A stretch of 64,000 nucleotides of DNA from Brevibacterium aurantiacum (GCF_900169065.1 NZ_FXZB01000003.1:124001-188000); one strand, 5' to 3'; counted from the stretch's first letter, positions 8,385 through 17,913 are shown. The notes: generated by a model from the letters alone, not told the origin. Numbers and translations: made by a program.

Positions 8385-8996
8385 ATGGCTGACACACCAG
8401 ATTCCCCGACACCGATCCGAACCCTTGGCCCCGAAGCACTCAAGGGGCTCGCCCATCCGCTGCGCGTCGAGATCTACGACGCGCTGTCCAAGTTCGGACC
8501 GCAGACGGCGACCAGCCTGGCCAGCCGGCTCGGCGAATCGACCGGATCAACGAGCTACCACCTGCGTCAGCTCGCCCGCCACAACTTCATCCACCAGGTC
8601 GATGGCCCTTCCGGAGGACGAGCGAAGTGGTGGGATCGCTCCCCGGGGGCCATCGATGTCAGTCGGCACACCGCCAAGGAGGATCCCTCCGCTGGTGCCT
8701 CGGCCGGCTTCATTCTGCGCGAATGGACCAGAAACGGCACCCGGGCGCTTGAGGACTTCGTCGATGTCCTCAACTCGGATGATCTGCTGCCCGATGTGTG
8801 GGCCGATGCCGCGGCGGTCGACACGAGCAACGTGCACGTGACGCCTGCCCAACTGCGGGAGATCAACGATCGGGTTCACAACACGATCGACGCAATCGTC
8901 ACGGAGTTCCGGGGCCGCAACGACCCCGGCTCCCGTCCCGTGCAGATCCAGTTCAATGCCTTCCCCTTGACCGATGGAGAGGAAACACCATCATGA
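8385..8996 (+). CDS. ArsR-like winged-helix transcriptional regulator
   Basis: A 203-residue protein with an N-terminal ArsR-type helix-turn-helix (residues about 12-85: GLAHPLRVEIYDAL, ATSLASRLGESTGSTSYHLRQL) and a C-terminal effector region of unknown fold. There are no metal-binding Cys pairs. The ATG at 8385 follows directly on the half-site cluster; the longer start would lie inside the operator. It is divergent from the protease/inhibitor pair and coupled (4-nt overlap) to a small protein gene. It probably represses both directions (inference). Confidence 0.85.
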   Translation: MADTPDSPTPIRTLGPEALKGLAHPLRVEIYDALSKFGPQTATSLASRLGESTGSTSYHLRQLARHNFIHQVDGPSGGRAKWWDRSPGAIDVSRHTAKEDPSAGASAGFILREWTRNGTRALEDFVDVLNSDDLLPDVWADAAAVDTSNVHVTPAQLREINDRVHNTIDAIVTEFRGRNDPGSRPVQIQFNAFPLTDGEETPS

Positions 8997-9361
8997 GCAC
9001 CCTCATCAGCCCGATCAGACCACCGACCTTCCCACGAGGTCCCGGCAGGATCGTCGAGCGCACGACCACCACCACTCGCGAGATCTTCCTCGACGACCTG
9101 CCAGCTACGAAGTCCCGTGCTGGTTCAGCCTCCCCGCACAGCTCCGAGACGGCAGCCGAGCTGCTGACTACCTCATCGGATATGCGACTTCACGGGCTCA
9201 ATCGGGCCATGGTCCGCCTCGGCGTGTGGCTGATCGAAGCAGGCCGCAGGCACGCGCTTCGCCCGGCAGTTGGCCCAGCAGCCCGCGCGGACGAGATCGC
9301 ACGCCGGGTCGATGCCGCGAAGGCCCACGATATGAGGCACTTCATCGGCCTCCCGAACTGA
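8993..9361 (+). CDS. Small hypothetical protein coupled to the ArsR-like regulator
   Basis: A 122-residue protein whose ATG overlaps the regulator's stop (ATGA). It is rich in T, R, A and S with no membrane segment. The C-terminal half (RLGVWLIEAGRRHAL, RRVDAAKAHD) could be helical and amphipathic, a pattern common in small proteins co-transcribed with actinobacterial ArsR-like regulators. No family is recognised. Function unknown. Confidence 0.65.
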   Translation: MSTLISPIRPPTFPRGPGRIVERTTTTTREIFLDDLPATKSRAGSASPHSSETAAELLTTSSDMRLHGLNRAMVRLGVWLIEAGRRHALRPAVGPAARADEIARRVDAAKAHDMRHFIGLPN

Positions 9362-9511
9362 CCCCGTCCTCAAGTCGAGCCCTCATACGTGACTCACGCT
9401 TCCACCTCGGCGCCGATGGACGATTCGATCCCATTCGAGTTCGCCCAGATGGCCCGCAGTGACCGTGTCATGCACCTTGGCCCGGGGAACAGAGGTTTCT
9501 ACACTGAGATC

Positions 9512-10234
9512 ATGACTGATGCGCCAGGAGACCCCGACCTCAGAGACCGCAGGCTCCTCCTCGTCGAGGACGATCCGACTGTCGCCGAGGTTGCGCGCAA
9601 TTATCTGCGCAAAGCGGGCTTCCTCGTCGATGAGGTCGCCGACGGCTTCCAGGCGCTCGAATCCGTCGCCGAGCTGGTCCCCGACCTCGTCATTCTCGAT
9701 CGGAAGCTGCCGGGCATCGACGGCACCGAAGTGTGTCGCCGTCTGCGCTCGTTCACTGCGGTCCCGGTGCTCATGCTCACGGCGCTGTCCGCGACGGAGG
9801 ACCGCATCGATGGTCTCGAGTCCGGCGCCGACGACTATCTCACGAAACCGTTCTCTCCTCGGGAACTCGTCCTGCGAGTCCAGTCGATCCTCAAGCGCAC
9901 CGTGGACGAGTCGACACCGGAAGCACCGTTTCGCTTGGGCCCCTTCCACCTCGACGTATCCGGACGCCGGGTCAGCCGGAACGAGATCCCACTCGAGGTC
10001 TCTGCTCGCGAATTCGACCTGCTCGCATTCTTCCTCAAACACCCTCACCAGGTCTTCGACCGGGAGACCCTGCTGCGCTCCGTCTGGGGGTGGGAGATCG
10101 GCGACCCGTCGACGATCACCGTGACCGTGCGCAGGCTGCGGGAGAAGATCGAGGACGATCCCTCCCATGCACAGTTTCTGTCCACGGTCTGGGGCGCCGG
10201 CTACCGATTCGATGTCGAGGAGGAGCTACGATGA
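9512..10234 (+). CDS. OmpR/PhoB-family response regulator
   Basis: A 240-residue protein with a receiver domain (LLLVEDDPTVAE; phospho-acceptor Asp63 in LVILDRKLPG; conserved Lys in YLTKPFSPREL) and a C-terminal winged helix (LSAREFDLLAFF-like region; TVTVRRLREKIEDDP). The ATG at 9512 removes a 41-residue N-terminal extension that would precede the normal receiver start. Its stop overlaps the sensor kinase start by 4 nt. The signal and regulon are unknown. Confidence 0.92.
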   Translation: MTDAPGDPDLRDRRLLLVEDDPTVAEVARNYLRKAGFLVDEVADGFQALESVAELVPDLVILDRKLPGIDGTEVCRRLRSFTAVPVLMLTALSATEDRIDGLESGADDYLTKPFSPRELVLRVQSILKRTVDESTPEAPFRLGPFHLDVSGRRVSRNEIPLEVSAREFDLLAFFLKHPHQVFDRETLLRSVWGWEIGDPSTITVTVRRLREKIEDDPSHAQFLSTVWGAGYRFDVEEELR

Positions 10235-11418
10235 TGCTTCCGCTGCCGGAGATGGCCGCCATCTTCCTCGTCGCGATTGTCTGTTCCGCCGGGATCGGGA
10301 TCATCGGCGTCGGTGCGCTGTGGCTCAGCCGCCGCCGATCGCTGAGAGCGCGCCTGTCCATCATCGTCGCCACGACCCTGGTCTCAGTCCTCACCGGGAT
10401 GGTCGCAATCTCCGCGGCGATGTACCTGTCCGAGCACGACCTCTATGTGTTCCTCACCGTGGCCCTCGCCTCCCTGCTCTCGACCATGGTCGTGACCTGG
10501 TTCCTCGGTCGGCTCATCGCCCGCGAGTACGAGGACCTGCGGAGTCTCACCGCCGAAATGGGTGAGGGCCATCGCCTCGGTGATCTCAGTGACCCGAAGG
10601 ATGTCTCGGAGACGGCGCTGCTGCGCGCCGAGCTCGTCGCCACCAGCCGCAAGCTCGCGGACTCCCGCGATGAGGTGGCCGCGCTCGATCGCTCACGACG
10701 CGAGCTCATCGCCTGGATCGCCCATGATCTGCGAACTCCGATGGCCGGGCTCAAGGCCATGGCCGAGGCTCTCGAGGACGGGATGATCGAGGATCGGCAG
10801 CGCTACTATGCCAAGATCCGAATCCAGATCGATCGACTCTCACGCATGGTCGATGACCTCTTCGCCCTGTCACGGATCCAGTCGGGTGCCCTCGAGCTGG
10901 AAACCATCGACGTCAGCCTCTACGACCTCGTCTCGGATGCGGTGTCCGATCTGCGACCGGTCGCCGCGGCCAAGGGCATCGCGGTCCATGAGCGCGGACT
11001 CACCGACGTCATCGTGGCCGGTGACCCCCGTGAGCTGACTCGGGTGGTCGAGAATCTGCTCATGAATGCCCTGCAGCATTCGTCCCAGGGCACCGAGGTC
11101 GTGCTCGAGACGAGCCGAAATGGTGAGGGACAAGCTGTGCTCACCGTCAGCGACACCGGCGGTGGGGTCCCGGCCGAGGCTCTCACCGAGGTCTTCACCA
11201 CCGGGTGGCGAGGCTCTCCGGCGCGCACTCCCGACGACGATTTGATCACCCGGGACCCGACAGTCAATGGCGGTGGGGTCCTCACCAGCAATGCCGGGCT
11301 GGGTCTGGCCATCGTCCGCGGCATCGTCGAGGCGCATTCTGGCACCGTCGGGGTCTCCAACACCGAATCAGGTGCCCGGTTCGAGGTGTGTCTGCCCGCA
11401 ATCGCCCCTGCCGTCTGA
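10231..11418 (+). CDS. Sensor histidine kinase
   Basis: A 395-residue membrane kinase. Three hydrophobic segments fall within the first 100 residues (AAIFLVAIVCSAGIG; LSIIVATTLVSVLTGMVA; VFLTVALASLLSTMVVTW), with very short extracytoplasmic loops. A HAMP-like linker follows, then the H-box AWIAHDLRTPM (His about 164), N-box LLMNALQHSSQG, and G-boxes SDTGGGVP and NAGLGLAIV. The small external loops suggest sensing in or at the membrane. It pairs with the overlapping response regulator. Confidence 0.92.
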   Translation: MMLPLPEMAAIFLVAIVCSAGIGIIGVGALWLSRRRSLRARLSIIVATTLVSVLTGMVAISAAMYLSEHDLYVFLTVALASLLSTMVVTWFLGRLIAREYEDLRSLTAEMGEGHRLGDLSDPKDVSETALLRAELVATSRKLADSRDEVAALDRSRRELIAWIAHDLRTPMAGLKAMAEALEDGMIEDRQRYYAKIRIQIDRLSRMVDDLFALSRIQSGALELETIDVSLYDLVSDAVSDLRPVAAAKGIAVHERGLTDVIVAGDPRELTRVVENLLMNALQHSSQGTEVVLETSRNGEGQAVLTVSDTGGGVPAEALTEVFTTGWRGSPARTPDDDLITRDPTVNGGGVLTSNAGLGLAIVRGIVEAHSGTVGVSNTESGARFEVCLPAIAPAV

Positions 11419-11480
11419 GCGACGGTTCTCCGCCGGTGCGGTCGAGGAAGACGGACACAGCGCCGGACTAGACTGGCCTG

Positions 11481-12758
11481 GTGCTCAAACCCATTCTGTG
11501 GCCGGTCCTCGCGCCGTCGCTTCTCTTCGCCGTCGGCATAGGAGCGATACTTCCGGTCATGGTCCTGGGTGCGCTTCAGCTCGGCTCGAGCGCTTCCTTC
11601 GCGGCCGCCATCGTCGGCATCATGGGTGCGGTCTCCCTGGCAGCGACGGTGCCGGCCGGGATGCTCATCGACCGCCTCGGCGATTTCCGGGCGATGCTCG
11701 TGGCCACGGCCACCGCGGTTGTGGTCCTCGGCGGGATCGTCGCCGCCTTCATCTGGGACTCCCCCGCCGCGCTGATCCTCTACACGGTGGGGCTCATGCT
11801 CTTCGCTCCCGTCTCCGATGTGTGGAACCTGGCCCGTCAGGCCGTTGTGGCCGAGGTGATGCCTCCGCAGGATCTGGCGAAGGCGATGACCGCGCTGGGC
11901 GGGACTCAGCGGGTGGGCAACCTCGTGGGCCCGATCGTCGGTGCCGGGCTCATGCTCATCTTCCCGCTCTGGTCGGTCTTCGTGCTCTCAGCCCTCGCCG
12001 CCGTCGCCGCGATCATCATCATGGCCCTGCCGATCGCCCGCATCCCCGGCTACCCCGACCGCGGATCGGCTGGCACCGAGGCGAGCGCCCATGCGGGTGA
12101 CGGTGCCGATATTTCGAAGGACCCCACCCTCGCCGAGGAGGTGGCCGGCCATCCGCACAAGCCACCTCGGCCGCGCCTGGAGGTGAGGTGGAAGGCCGTG
12201 GTCCTCGTCGGGATCTCGATCATCGCCCTGACCGTGGCCCGATCGGCTCAACCTGTGGTGATCCAGCTCTGGGGCATCGACATCGGCCTCCGAGAATCAT
12301 CGATCTCCCTGCTCATCGCCTTCGGCGCGGGCCTCGAACTCGTCTTCATGTTCCTCGGCGCATACATCAAGGACCACCTCGGGCGGGTGGCGACCCTGGT
12401 GGCCTGCCTGACGATCTTCGGATCCGGATTCGTCGTCATGGTGCTTGTGCCCAGCCTGAGTGGCATGGTCATCGCCGTGGCCATCATGGCCGTGGGCAAC
12501 GGCCTCGGTGCCGGGGTGAACATGACGATCGGAGCCGACCTGTCACCGGCGATCGGGCGGGCCCGGTTCCTCGGCATCTGGGCGATCTTCTCCAACGGCG
12601 GCAAGCTGGGCGGTCCGGCCCTCATCTCACTGGTCATCACCCTCGCCTCACTGCGCTTCGGAATCCTGTTCCCCGGACTCTTCGCCATCCTCGGCGCGGT
12701 GTGGGTGCTCATCTGGGCCAAGCAGATCGGCCTGCCCGGTCGAATGCGCCGAGGATAA
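11481..12758 (+). CDS. Major facilitator superfamily transporter
   Basis: A 425-residue protein with about 12 hydrophobic segments and the loop 2-3 MFS signature AGMLIDRLGDFRAM. A hydrophilic central loop of about 45 residues between helices 6 and 7 carries His, Pro and Lys. It starts at GTG. The architecture suggests a drug- or metabolite-efflux proton antiporter, but the substrate cannot be told. It follows the two-component genes by 62 bp, so it could be a target of that system. Confidence 0.85.
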   Translation: MLKPILWPVLAPSLLFAVGIGAILPVMVLGALQLGSSASFAAAIVGIMGAVSLAATVPAGMLIDRLGDFRAMLVATATAVVVLGGIVAAFIWDSPAALILYTVGLMLFAPVSDVWNLARQAVVAEVMPPQDLAKAMTALGGTQRVGNLVGPIVGAGLMLIFPLWSVFVLSALAAVAAIIIMALPIARIPGYPDRGSAGTEASAHAGDGADISKDPTLAEEVAGHPHKPPRPRLEVRWKAVVLVGISIIALTVARSAQPVVIQLWGIDIGLRESSISLLIAFGAGLELVFMFLGAYIKDHLGRVATLVACLTIFGSGFVVMVLVPSLSGMVIAVAIMAVGNGLGAGVNMTIGADLSPAIGRARFLGIWAIFSNGGKLGGPALISLVITLASLRFGILFPGLFAILGAVWVLIWAKQIGLPGRMRRG

Positions 12759-12867
12759 GCCGAGTCCCGATCCACCCTGAGAATCGGCGAACACCGATTA
12801 GGCTGGTGACGACCGGTCCCTGACGGACACAACGTTGGGGAACACCGCTGCCTAAGGAGAGTTGTTC

Positions 12868-14883
12868 ATGGCCGCCCTCGACTTCGGAGCCTATGTTCTG
12901 CTGGGCATCGCCGCCGTCCTGTTCCTCCTCCTGCAGTCATGGCTCGCCGCGACCGTTGTCCGCCGCGTCGTCGGCATCCCGACAGGTTGGCCGCGGACCA
13001 TCGGGGTGGGCCTGGTGATGAGCGCTGTTATGGCGCTGACCGTGCAGTATCTCTACCGTGCCGGGACGGGACAGAACGCCGGCGGCCTCGAGGTGGCACC
13101 CGGTGTCGCACTCCTGCTCCTGCTGCTGGCGACAGGGTGGATCTTCGCTCTGGGTGTCGGCGCACTCGTCGTGATCGAGGCAGCCTTCCCGACAGGCTCG
13201 GTGCCCGGCCCACAGTCTCTGTTCTTCGGCTGGAAGGCACGCAGGCGGCGCGGTCGACGCTACGCCGAGGTCATCTCGATCGCGGTGCGCCACGGCCTGG
13301 GCTCACAGATCCGCGGCTTCGGCCGGGGTGCTTCCCGTGACCGTTAGGCCAAGACGGCCCGGGCACTGAAGAACTCGCTCTCGGAGGCCGGAGTCACCTT
13401 CGTCAAGCTCGGACAGATGCTCTCCACCCGTCGTGATGTGCTGCCTCCCGCCTACGTCCACGAACTGGAGTTGCTGCAGACGCAGGTCTCCCCCGAACCC
13501 TGGTCGGTCATCGAACCGGCGATCATCGAGCGCATGGGCAGGCCCTTGAGCGACGTGTTCTCCCGCATCGATGCCACACCCCTGGCCGCAGCCTCGGTGG
13601 CGCAGGTCCATGACGCCACACTGCTCGACGGCACGGATGTCATCGTCAAGGTCCAACGGCCCAAGGCCCTCAACCAGGTCAATCAGGATCTCGACATCAT
13701 CCTGCGTCTGGCCAGCTGGCTGAACAAGACCACCGTATGGGGTCAGGATCTGGGGATCGAGAAGCTGGCGAAAGGGTTCGCCAATTCCCTCGAGGAGGAG
13801 CTGGACTATCGGATCGAGCTCGGCAATATGCGTGCCATCGAGGACAGCCTCCGGCGATCGGGCAAGTTCTCCGTGACCGTGCCCCACAGCTACCCGGAGT
13901 TCTCGAGCGAGAGGCTCCTCATCATGGACAAGCTGCCCGGGCGACCGGTGTCCTCGGCGGGGAAGATCCTGGCTGAACTCTCCGATAAGGAGCGAAAAGG
14001 GCTGGCCACCACTTTGCTGGGAGCCACACTCGAGCAGATCATCACCGACGGCGTCTTCCACGCGGACCTGCATTCGGGCAACATCTTCATCATGCCCGAC
14101 GGCGGGTTGGGGCTCCTGGACTTCGGGGCCGTCGGCAGGCTCGACCCGGGAACGCAGACGGCCCTGGGCCTCATGCTCTACTCGATCGACCAGAACGACA
14201 GCGCCGGTGCCACGGACTCCATCATCGAACTCCTCGGCCGCCCGGAGAATCTCGACGATCGGGCCGTGGAACGTGCCGTCGGCGAACTGCTCACCCGCTA
14301 CGGCGGCGGAAGCCAGTCCTATGACGGGCAGAAGCTCTTCGACGACCTGTTCAACCTGGTTCTGGCCCATCGCTTCTCGGTCCCGGCCCCGATCAGCGCT
14401 GCTTTCCGGGCACTGGCCTCGGTCGAGGGAGCACTGCTGGTCATCGATCCCACCTTTGACGTGGTCGCCGTTGCCCGCAACGAAGGCAACCGCCTCATGC
14501 GCAGCAAGCTGAAGTCGACGAAGATCACCGATGAGCTCCAGCGTCGTGCGATGCAGATCCTGCCGATGATCGACCGCATGCCTCGGCGGATCAACAAGAT
14601 CACCGAGGACCTCGAGCAGGGCCGTTTCTCGATGAACATGCGCGTGTTGGAGAACCCTTCGGATCGACGGTTCCTCACGAGCCTGTTCCAGCAGCTCATC
14701 GTCGCCGTCCTCGCCGGCGCCGCCGTCCTGGGTTCGATCATGCTCATCACCAGCGAGGAGGGACCACTGCTGACCGAAGGCATCCACCTGTACGCATTCT
14801 TCGGATTCGTCCTGCTCTTCGGCGGCTTCGTGCTGAGCATGCGCTCCCTCATGCTCGTGTTCAAACGCGGCGTCGACGGTTAG
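12868..14883 (+). pseudogene. AarF/UbiB (ABC1) kinase-like gene interrupted by an in-frame TAG
   Basis: A single reading frame spans the whole region except for a TAG at 13345-13347 (codon 160). The N-terminal part has several membrane segments. Immediately after the TAG come AKTARALKNSLSEAG and the family hallmark KLGQ (about 180-183), then the ABC1 kinase core (AAASVAQVHDA; VFHADLHSGNIF; LLDFGAVG) and two C-terminal helices, with no other damage. Start: AAGGAG precedes ATG 12868 by 8 nt. A restart at ATG 13417 would begin one residue after the KxGQ motif and lose it. CAG to TAG is the simplest origin. Readthrough or a sequencing error are alternatives. Confidence 0.8.
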
Positions 14884-14965
14884 GGCCGCACGCGGCCAAC
14901 CTCGTCGACTCACACCCTCTCCAGGGCACCTGGTTCTGTATTCTCGCTGGACACAGACGGTATGT

Positions 14966-14995
14966 TATCGTTTTTCGATACATCGATTAACGATA
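14966..14995. promoter_or_regulatory. AT-rich inverted repeat, candidate operator
   Basis: TATCGTT and AACGATA arms flank an inner CGATACATCG, giving nested inverted repeats in an unusually AT-rich stretch. The site is 41 bp upstream of the small membrane-protein gene at 15037. The symmetry and base composition suggest a regulator-binding site overlapping the promoter. The regulator is not adjacent and is unknown. Confidence 0.5.
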
Positions 14996-15036
14996 TGAAG
15001 CCATTGATTGACGGCACCGAGCTGAGAAGGAGCGCA

Positions 15037-15630
15037 ATGCTCACACAGCACCGGAAGAAGCAGATCAGCACATTCACTGGAGGGATTTTCGCCGCAGGTG
15101 TCGCTGTCGCCGGAGTCGACATCTTCCGACCGCTGTTCACCCTCCTCAAGGACAAGCAGATCACCATGCGTCTGCAGGACAGCGAGGCTCATGAGCCGAT
15201 ATCGGAGTCGGTGCATGTCGCCGACACCAACCTGACCGTCCTCATCGACGCATCAGCGGTCTCGACCTGGCCCATCATCACCTATGGAATTGCGGTCGCA
15301 TTGACGATCATCGGCTTCATCGCCCTCATCATCGGATACGCCGCGTTCATCGCCTCATCCGGCGCAGACGCAGTCGCCTCGAACCGCTGGCCGTTGACGA
15401 TCCTGATCTCAGGATTGGTCTCTCTCGTCGGCGGGCTCGGAGGCGGCTGGCTGACCGGCTGGATGCAGAGCTATATCGCCTCCGGTCAGGGTCTGACGTA
15501 TTACGGATATGCACTCAACGAGCAGTCGACGCTCTTCATCACCGTCCTCGCAAGTGCCGTGCTCACGCTCCTCGGGCTCACAGTCTCACACACCCGCGAA
15601 CTCGAAGAGGAGACGTCGGGCCTGGTCTGA
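15037..15630 (+). CDS. Small four-helix membrane protein, DUF2975-like
   Basis: A 197-residue protein with four hydrophobic segments (near residues 13-35, 80-105, 118-145 and 165-188) and a C-terminus ELEEETSGLV that resembles the ending of DUF2975 proteins. The ATG at 15037 was chosen because AGAAGGAG lies just upstream; a longer start would run through the AT-rich repeat. DUF2975 genes are often followed by a small HTH gene, but none follows here, only a terminator. Function unknown. Confidence 0.7.
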   Translation: MLTQHRKKQISTFTGGIFAAGVAVAGVDIFRPLFTLLKDKQITMRLQDSEAHEPISESVHVADTNLTVLIDASAVSTWPIITYGIAVALTIIGFIALIIGYAAFIASSGADAVASNRWPLTILISGLVSLVGGLGGGWLTGWMQSYIASGQGLTYYGYALNEQSTLFITVLASAVLTLLGLTVSHTRELEEETSGLV

Positions 15631-15662
15631 GCACGGCTGCCTTGACGATAGTCAGAGCACAT

Positions 15663-15710
15663 GAGAAGACCCCGCGTTCTGCACTGCTGTGGAGAACGCG
15701 GGGTCTTCTC
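15663..15710. terminator. Bidirectional hairpin terminator
   Basis: A perfect 18-bp stem (arms 15663-15680 and 15693-15710, with GACCCCGCGTTCT and its complement) and a 12-nt loop lie between two convergent genes, the membrane protein and the lipoprotein. U-rich tracts are weak. Confidence 0.8.
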
Positions 15711-15734
15711 AATGAGCGCCCTGCTGCTTTCTGG

Positions 15735-16448
15735 TCAGGTGGCGGGGACCTCGAACTCAGAGCTGAATTCGGGGACCTTCTTGTCCTCGCCGAGCACCTT
15801 CGCCTCGGGACGAAGGTAGGTCCCTTTGAGCACGTCGGCTGTTTCACTCACGTAGATCGGAACGTAGCCCGTGTGCTCTCCATCGCGGCGCGGCGCGAGG
15901 TCGAAATACTCAAAACCGGCATCCTTGAGTTCGTCTTTGGCACTCGATGCGTAGTTGGCCTCTTCGCCGGCGCTGTCGAGGTAGAAGTCCGATGCGCTGA
16001 TGGTGCCGCCGTAGCTGTCGCCCGGTTCCACCTTCACCTCGATGTAGACCATCTCCCCATCTGGGTTGTCGGCGGCTTCGTAGTACTCCGTGGGGTTGTT
16101 GCGGACTGCGGACACGATGGTGATGACGTCCCCGGTCTCCTCATCGGTGAACTCTGTGCCGATCTCCACCTCGGTGCCCTCGGCCTTGTCGCTCATGCCT
16201 TCGGCCTCGTCCGTCTCTGTGGTCTCAGCCGCTGTCTCGTCCGTGGTCTCCTCTGCGGGCTCTTCGGCTTCGAGGGCTTCGCCCTGCGATTGGCTGGGTG
16301 CTGCGTCTTCGGGGGCTTCATCCGCCGCTGTGTCATTGCTGCCGCAGGCTGACAGTGCCAATACGGCGGCAAAGGCCAAGGCGGAGGTCTGGGTGAGGAT
16401 TCGGGCTGAGTGGCGTCCGGTGCGGTTCATCGGTTTCCCTTTCGACAT
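15735..16448 (-). CDS. Secreted lipoprotein with acidic linker, DUF4352-like
   Basis: A 237-residue protein with a lipoprotein signal peptide ending in the lipobox LSAC (Cys about 35). A 50-residue E/A/T/D-rich linker follows, then a C-terminal beta-rich domain (GDVITIVSAVRNN; VYIEVKVEPGDSYGG; FYLDSAGEE) resembling the immunoglobulin-like fold of DUF4352 proteins. It is probably anchored outside the membrane. No operon partner is apparent. Function unknown. Confidence 0.75.
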   Translation of the reverse strand: MSKGKPMNRTGRHSARILTQTSALAFAAVLALSACGSNDTAADEAPEDAAPSQSQGEALEAEEPAEETTDETAAETTETDEAEGMSDKAEGTEVEIGTEFTDEETGDVITIVSAVRNNPTEYYEAADNPDGEMVYIEVKVEPGDSYGGTISASDFYLDSAGEEANYASSAKDELKDAGFEYFDLAPRRDGEHTGYVPIYVSETADVLKGTYLRPEAKVLGEDKKVPEFSSEFEVPAT

Positions 16449-16646
16449 GATGGGCGCTGCATGAGCTGCGTGATTGATGACTCATTGGCCCTGACAAGAA
16501 GAGACTCTATGGCACACGGCCTGGGGAGCAGGTGATGATCACAGCACACTGCGTGGCAGATCTGGCACAACTGGCCCGGCACATCCGTGGCGCACCTGTG
16601 ACGGGCGGAGGCGCATGCGTGACGCACCCTCACCGGGGCAGAAAAG

Positions 16647-16680
16647 AACCGGGCCAGACAGTGAACTGTCTGGCCCGGTT
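16647..16680. terminator. Hairpin terminator downstream of tRNA-Thr
   Basis: A perfect inverted repeat, 16 bp per arm with a 2-nt centre (arms AACCGGGCCAGACAGT and complement). It lies 3 bp beyond the 3' end of the minus-strand tRNA gene, so it most likely ends that transcript. Confidence 0.75.
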
Positions 16681-16683
16681 ACG

Positions 16684-16759
16684 TGGAGCCCCCCATCGGA
16701 CTCGAACCGATGACCTTCGCTTTACAAGAGCGGTGCTCTACCAACTGAGCTAGGGAGGC
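16684..16759 (-). tRNA. tRNA-Thr (anticodon TGT)
   Basis: The reverse strand folds as a 76-nt cloverleaf: acceptor GCCTCCC paired with GGGGGGC, D-arm GCTC/GAGC, anticodon loop CTTGTAA with anticodon TGT (reads ACA), T-arm with TTCGAGT, and an encoded CCA end. The first anticodon-stem pair is a C-A mismatch; all other stems pair well. It is the only tRNA seen in the window. Confidence 0.93.
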
Positions 16760-16918
16760 GTGGCGGCGAAACGATGCCGTCTGCGCCTACACGATAGTAG
16801 TCCATTCACCTTCGCGGCGACAAAACGGACGCGAGGGTAACTTCACCGTACGGACTTCACGTCCGGGCATCGGCCGACTGCCACCTCGGCGGCGGTCGAC
16901 CGATGCTGATGGACGAAG

Positions 16919-17779
16919 TCAGCCCTTGAACTCGCCGGTGGCCTTGAGGATCTCCAAGGTCAGCGCCTGCGGGTCGCTGGTCTTGTCGGTCTGCTTGCCG
17001 TTGATGAGCACCCACGGAGTGGCTTCCACTCCGCTGTCGAGGGCCTCCTTCGACGACTTCTCAACGAAGTCCTTGAACGACTGGTCCGTGACGCAGCTCT
17101 CGACGGTCTGCTCAGGGTCGGAGGTGAGCTTCTTCGAGGTGTCGACACCGGCTTCTTCGGCGACCTTGAGCAGTTCCTCATCGGTGCGGCCATTGCCCTG
17201 CTCTTCGGGCTGCTGAGCATACATCGCGGGGAAGAAGTCCCTGACGGTTTCAGGCTGGGAGTCGACGACGCAGGCCGCGAGGTTGGCGGCACGGGTCGAA
17301 TACTCATTGCCGCTGGACATCCGGTCGAGGATCGACACCGGCTTGTACTCAAGCACGATCGAACCTTCGTCGGCCAGCTTCTCCAGAGTCGGAGTGTTGG
17401 CTTCTTCGAACGTCTTGCAGCCTGGGCACTGGAAGTCGAGGTAGACGGTCACGGTCGCGGCGTTTTTCTTGGCACCGGCTTCGGCAGGGGTCGGCAGATC
17501 TGACTCTTCACCGTCGGGCAGCTGCTTCGGCTGCACCACTTCGCCGTCCTTGGCCATGCTGACACCGTTGGCGACGTAGTTGGCCGGGGTGATGCCCGGT
17601 TTGCTCTGCTGGAAGATGAGAACACCGACGACCGCGGCCACAACGACCACGACGACGCCGATCCCCACGTAGAGGATGGTCTTGGCGGTCTTCTCCTTCT
17701 TGGCCTGAGCCGCTGCGATCTGACGCGCGTTCTCACGTGCTTGGTTCCGCCGATTGTCACCGGAATTGTTCTTCGCCAT
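16919..17779 (-). CDS. Membrane-anchored DsbA-family thiol-disulfide oxidoreductase
   Basis: A 286-residue protein with a basic cytoplasmic head (1-34), one transmembrane anchor at about 35-56, then an extracytoplasmic thioredoxin-fold domain. The active site is CPGC (Cys118/Cys121) in LDFQCPGC, and the cis-Pro is in ATPWVLING. A further Cys pair (AACVVD; VESCVTD) could form a structural disulfide. This DsbA_4/BDBD-type layout is common in actinobacteria for folding secreted proteins. The ATG is preceded by GAGGAA. Confidence 0.9.
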   Translation of the reverse strand: MAKNNSGDNRRNQARENARQIAAAQAKKEKTAKTILYVGIGVVVVVVAAVVGVLIFQQSKPGITPANYVANGVSMAKDGEVVQPKQLPDGEESDLPTPAEAGAKKNAATVTVYLDFQCPGCKTFEEANTPTLEKLADEGSIVLEYKPVSILDRMSSGNEYSTRAANLAACVVDSQPETVRDFFPAMYAQQPEEQGNGRTDEELLKVAEEAGVDTSKKLTSDPEQTVESCVTDQSFKDFVEKSSKEALDSGVEATPWVLINGKQTDKTSDPQALTLEILKATGEFKG

Positions 17780-17913
17780 TGTTCCTCACGTTGCGATCGT
17801 CTGACGTCGGCCCGGCCTCGGACCGTGGGGAATCGGGTCGATATACGAGTCCCGACCGTCCCACCTTACCCAAACAGGTGGTGGCCCGACTCCCAGTGAA
17901 ATTCAAGAATCAA

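Noticed and set aside
15642..16352. Plus-strand frame of 236 codons opposite the lipoprotein
   Set aside because: The minus strand has a lipobox signal peptide and sensible protein composition; the plus frame also runs through the terminator hairpin.
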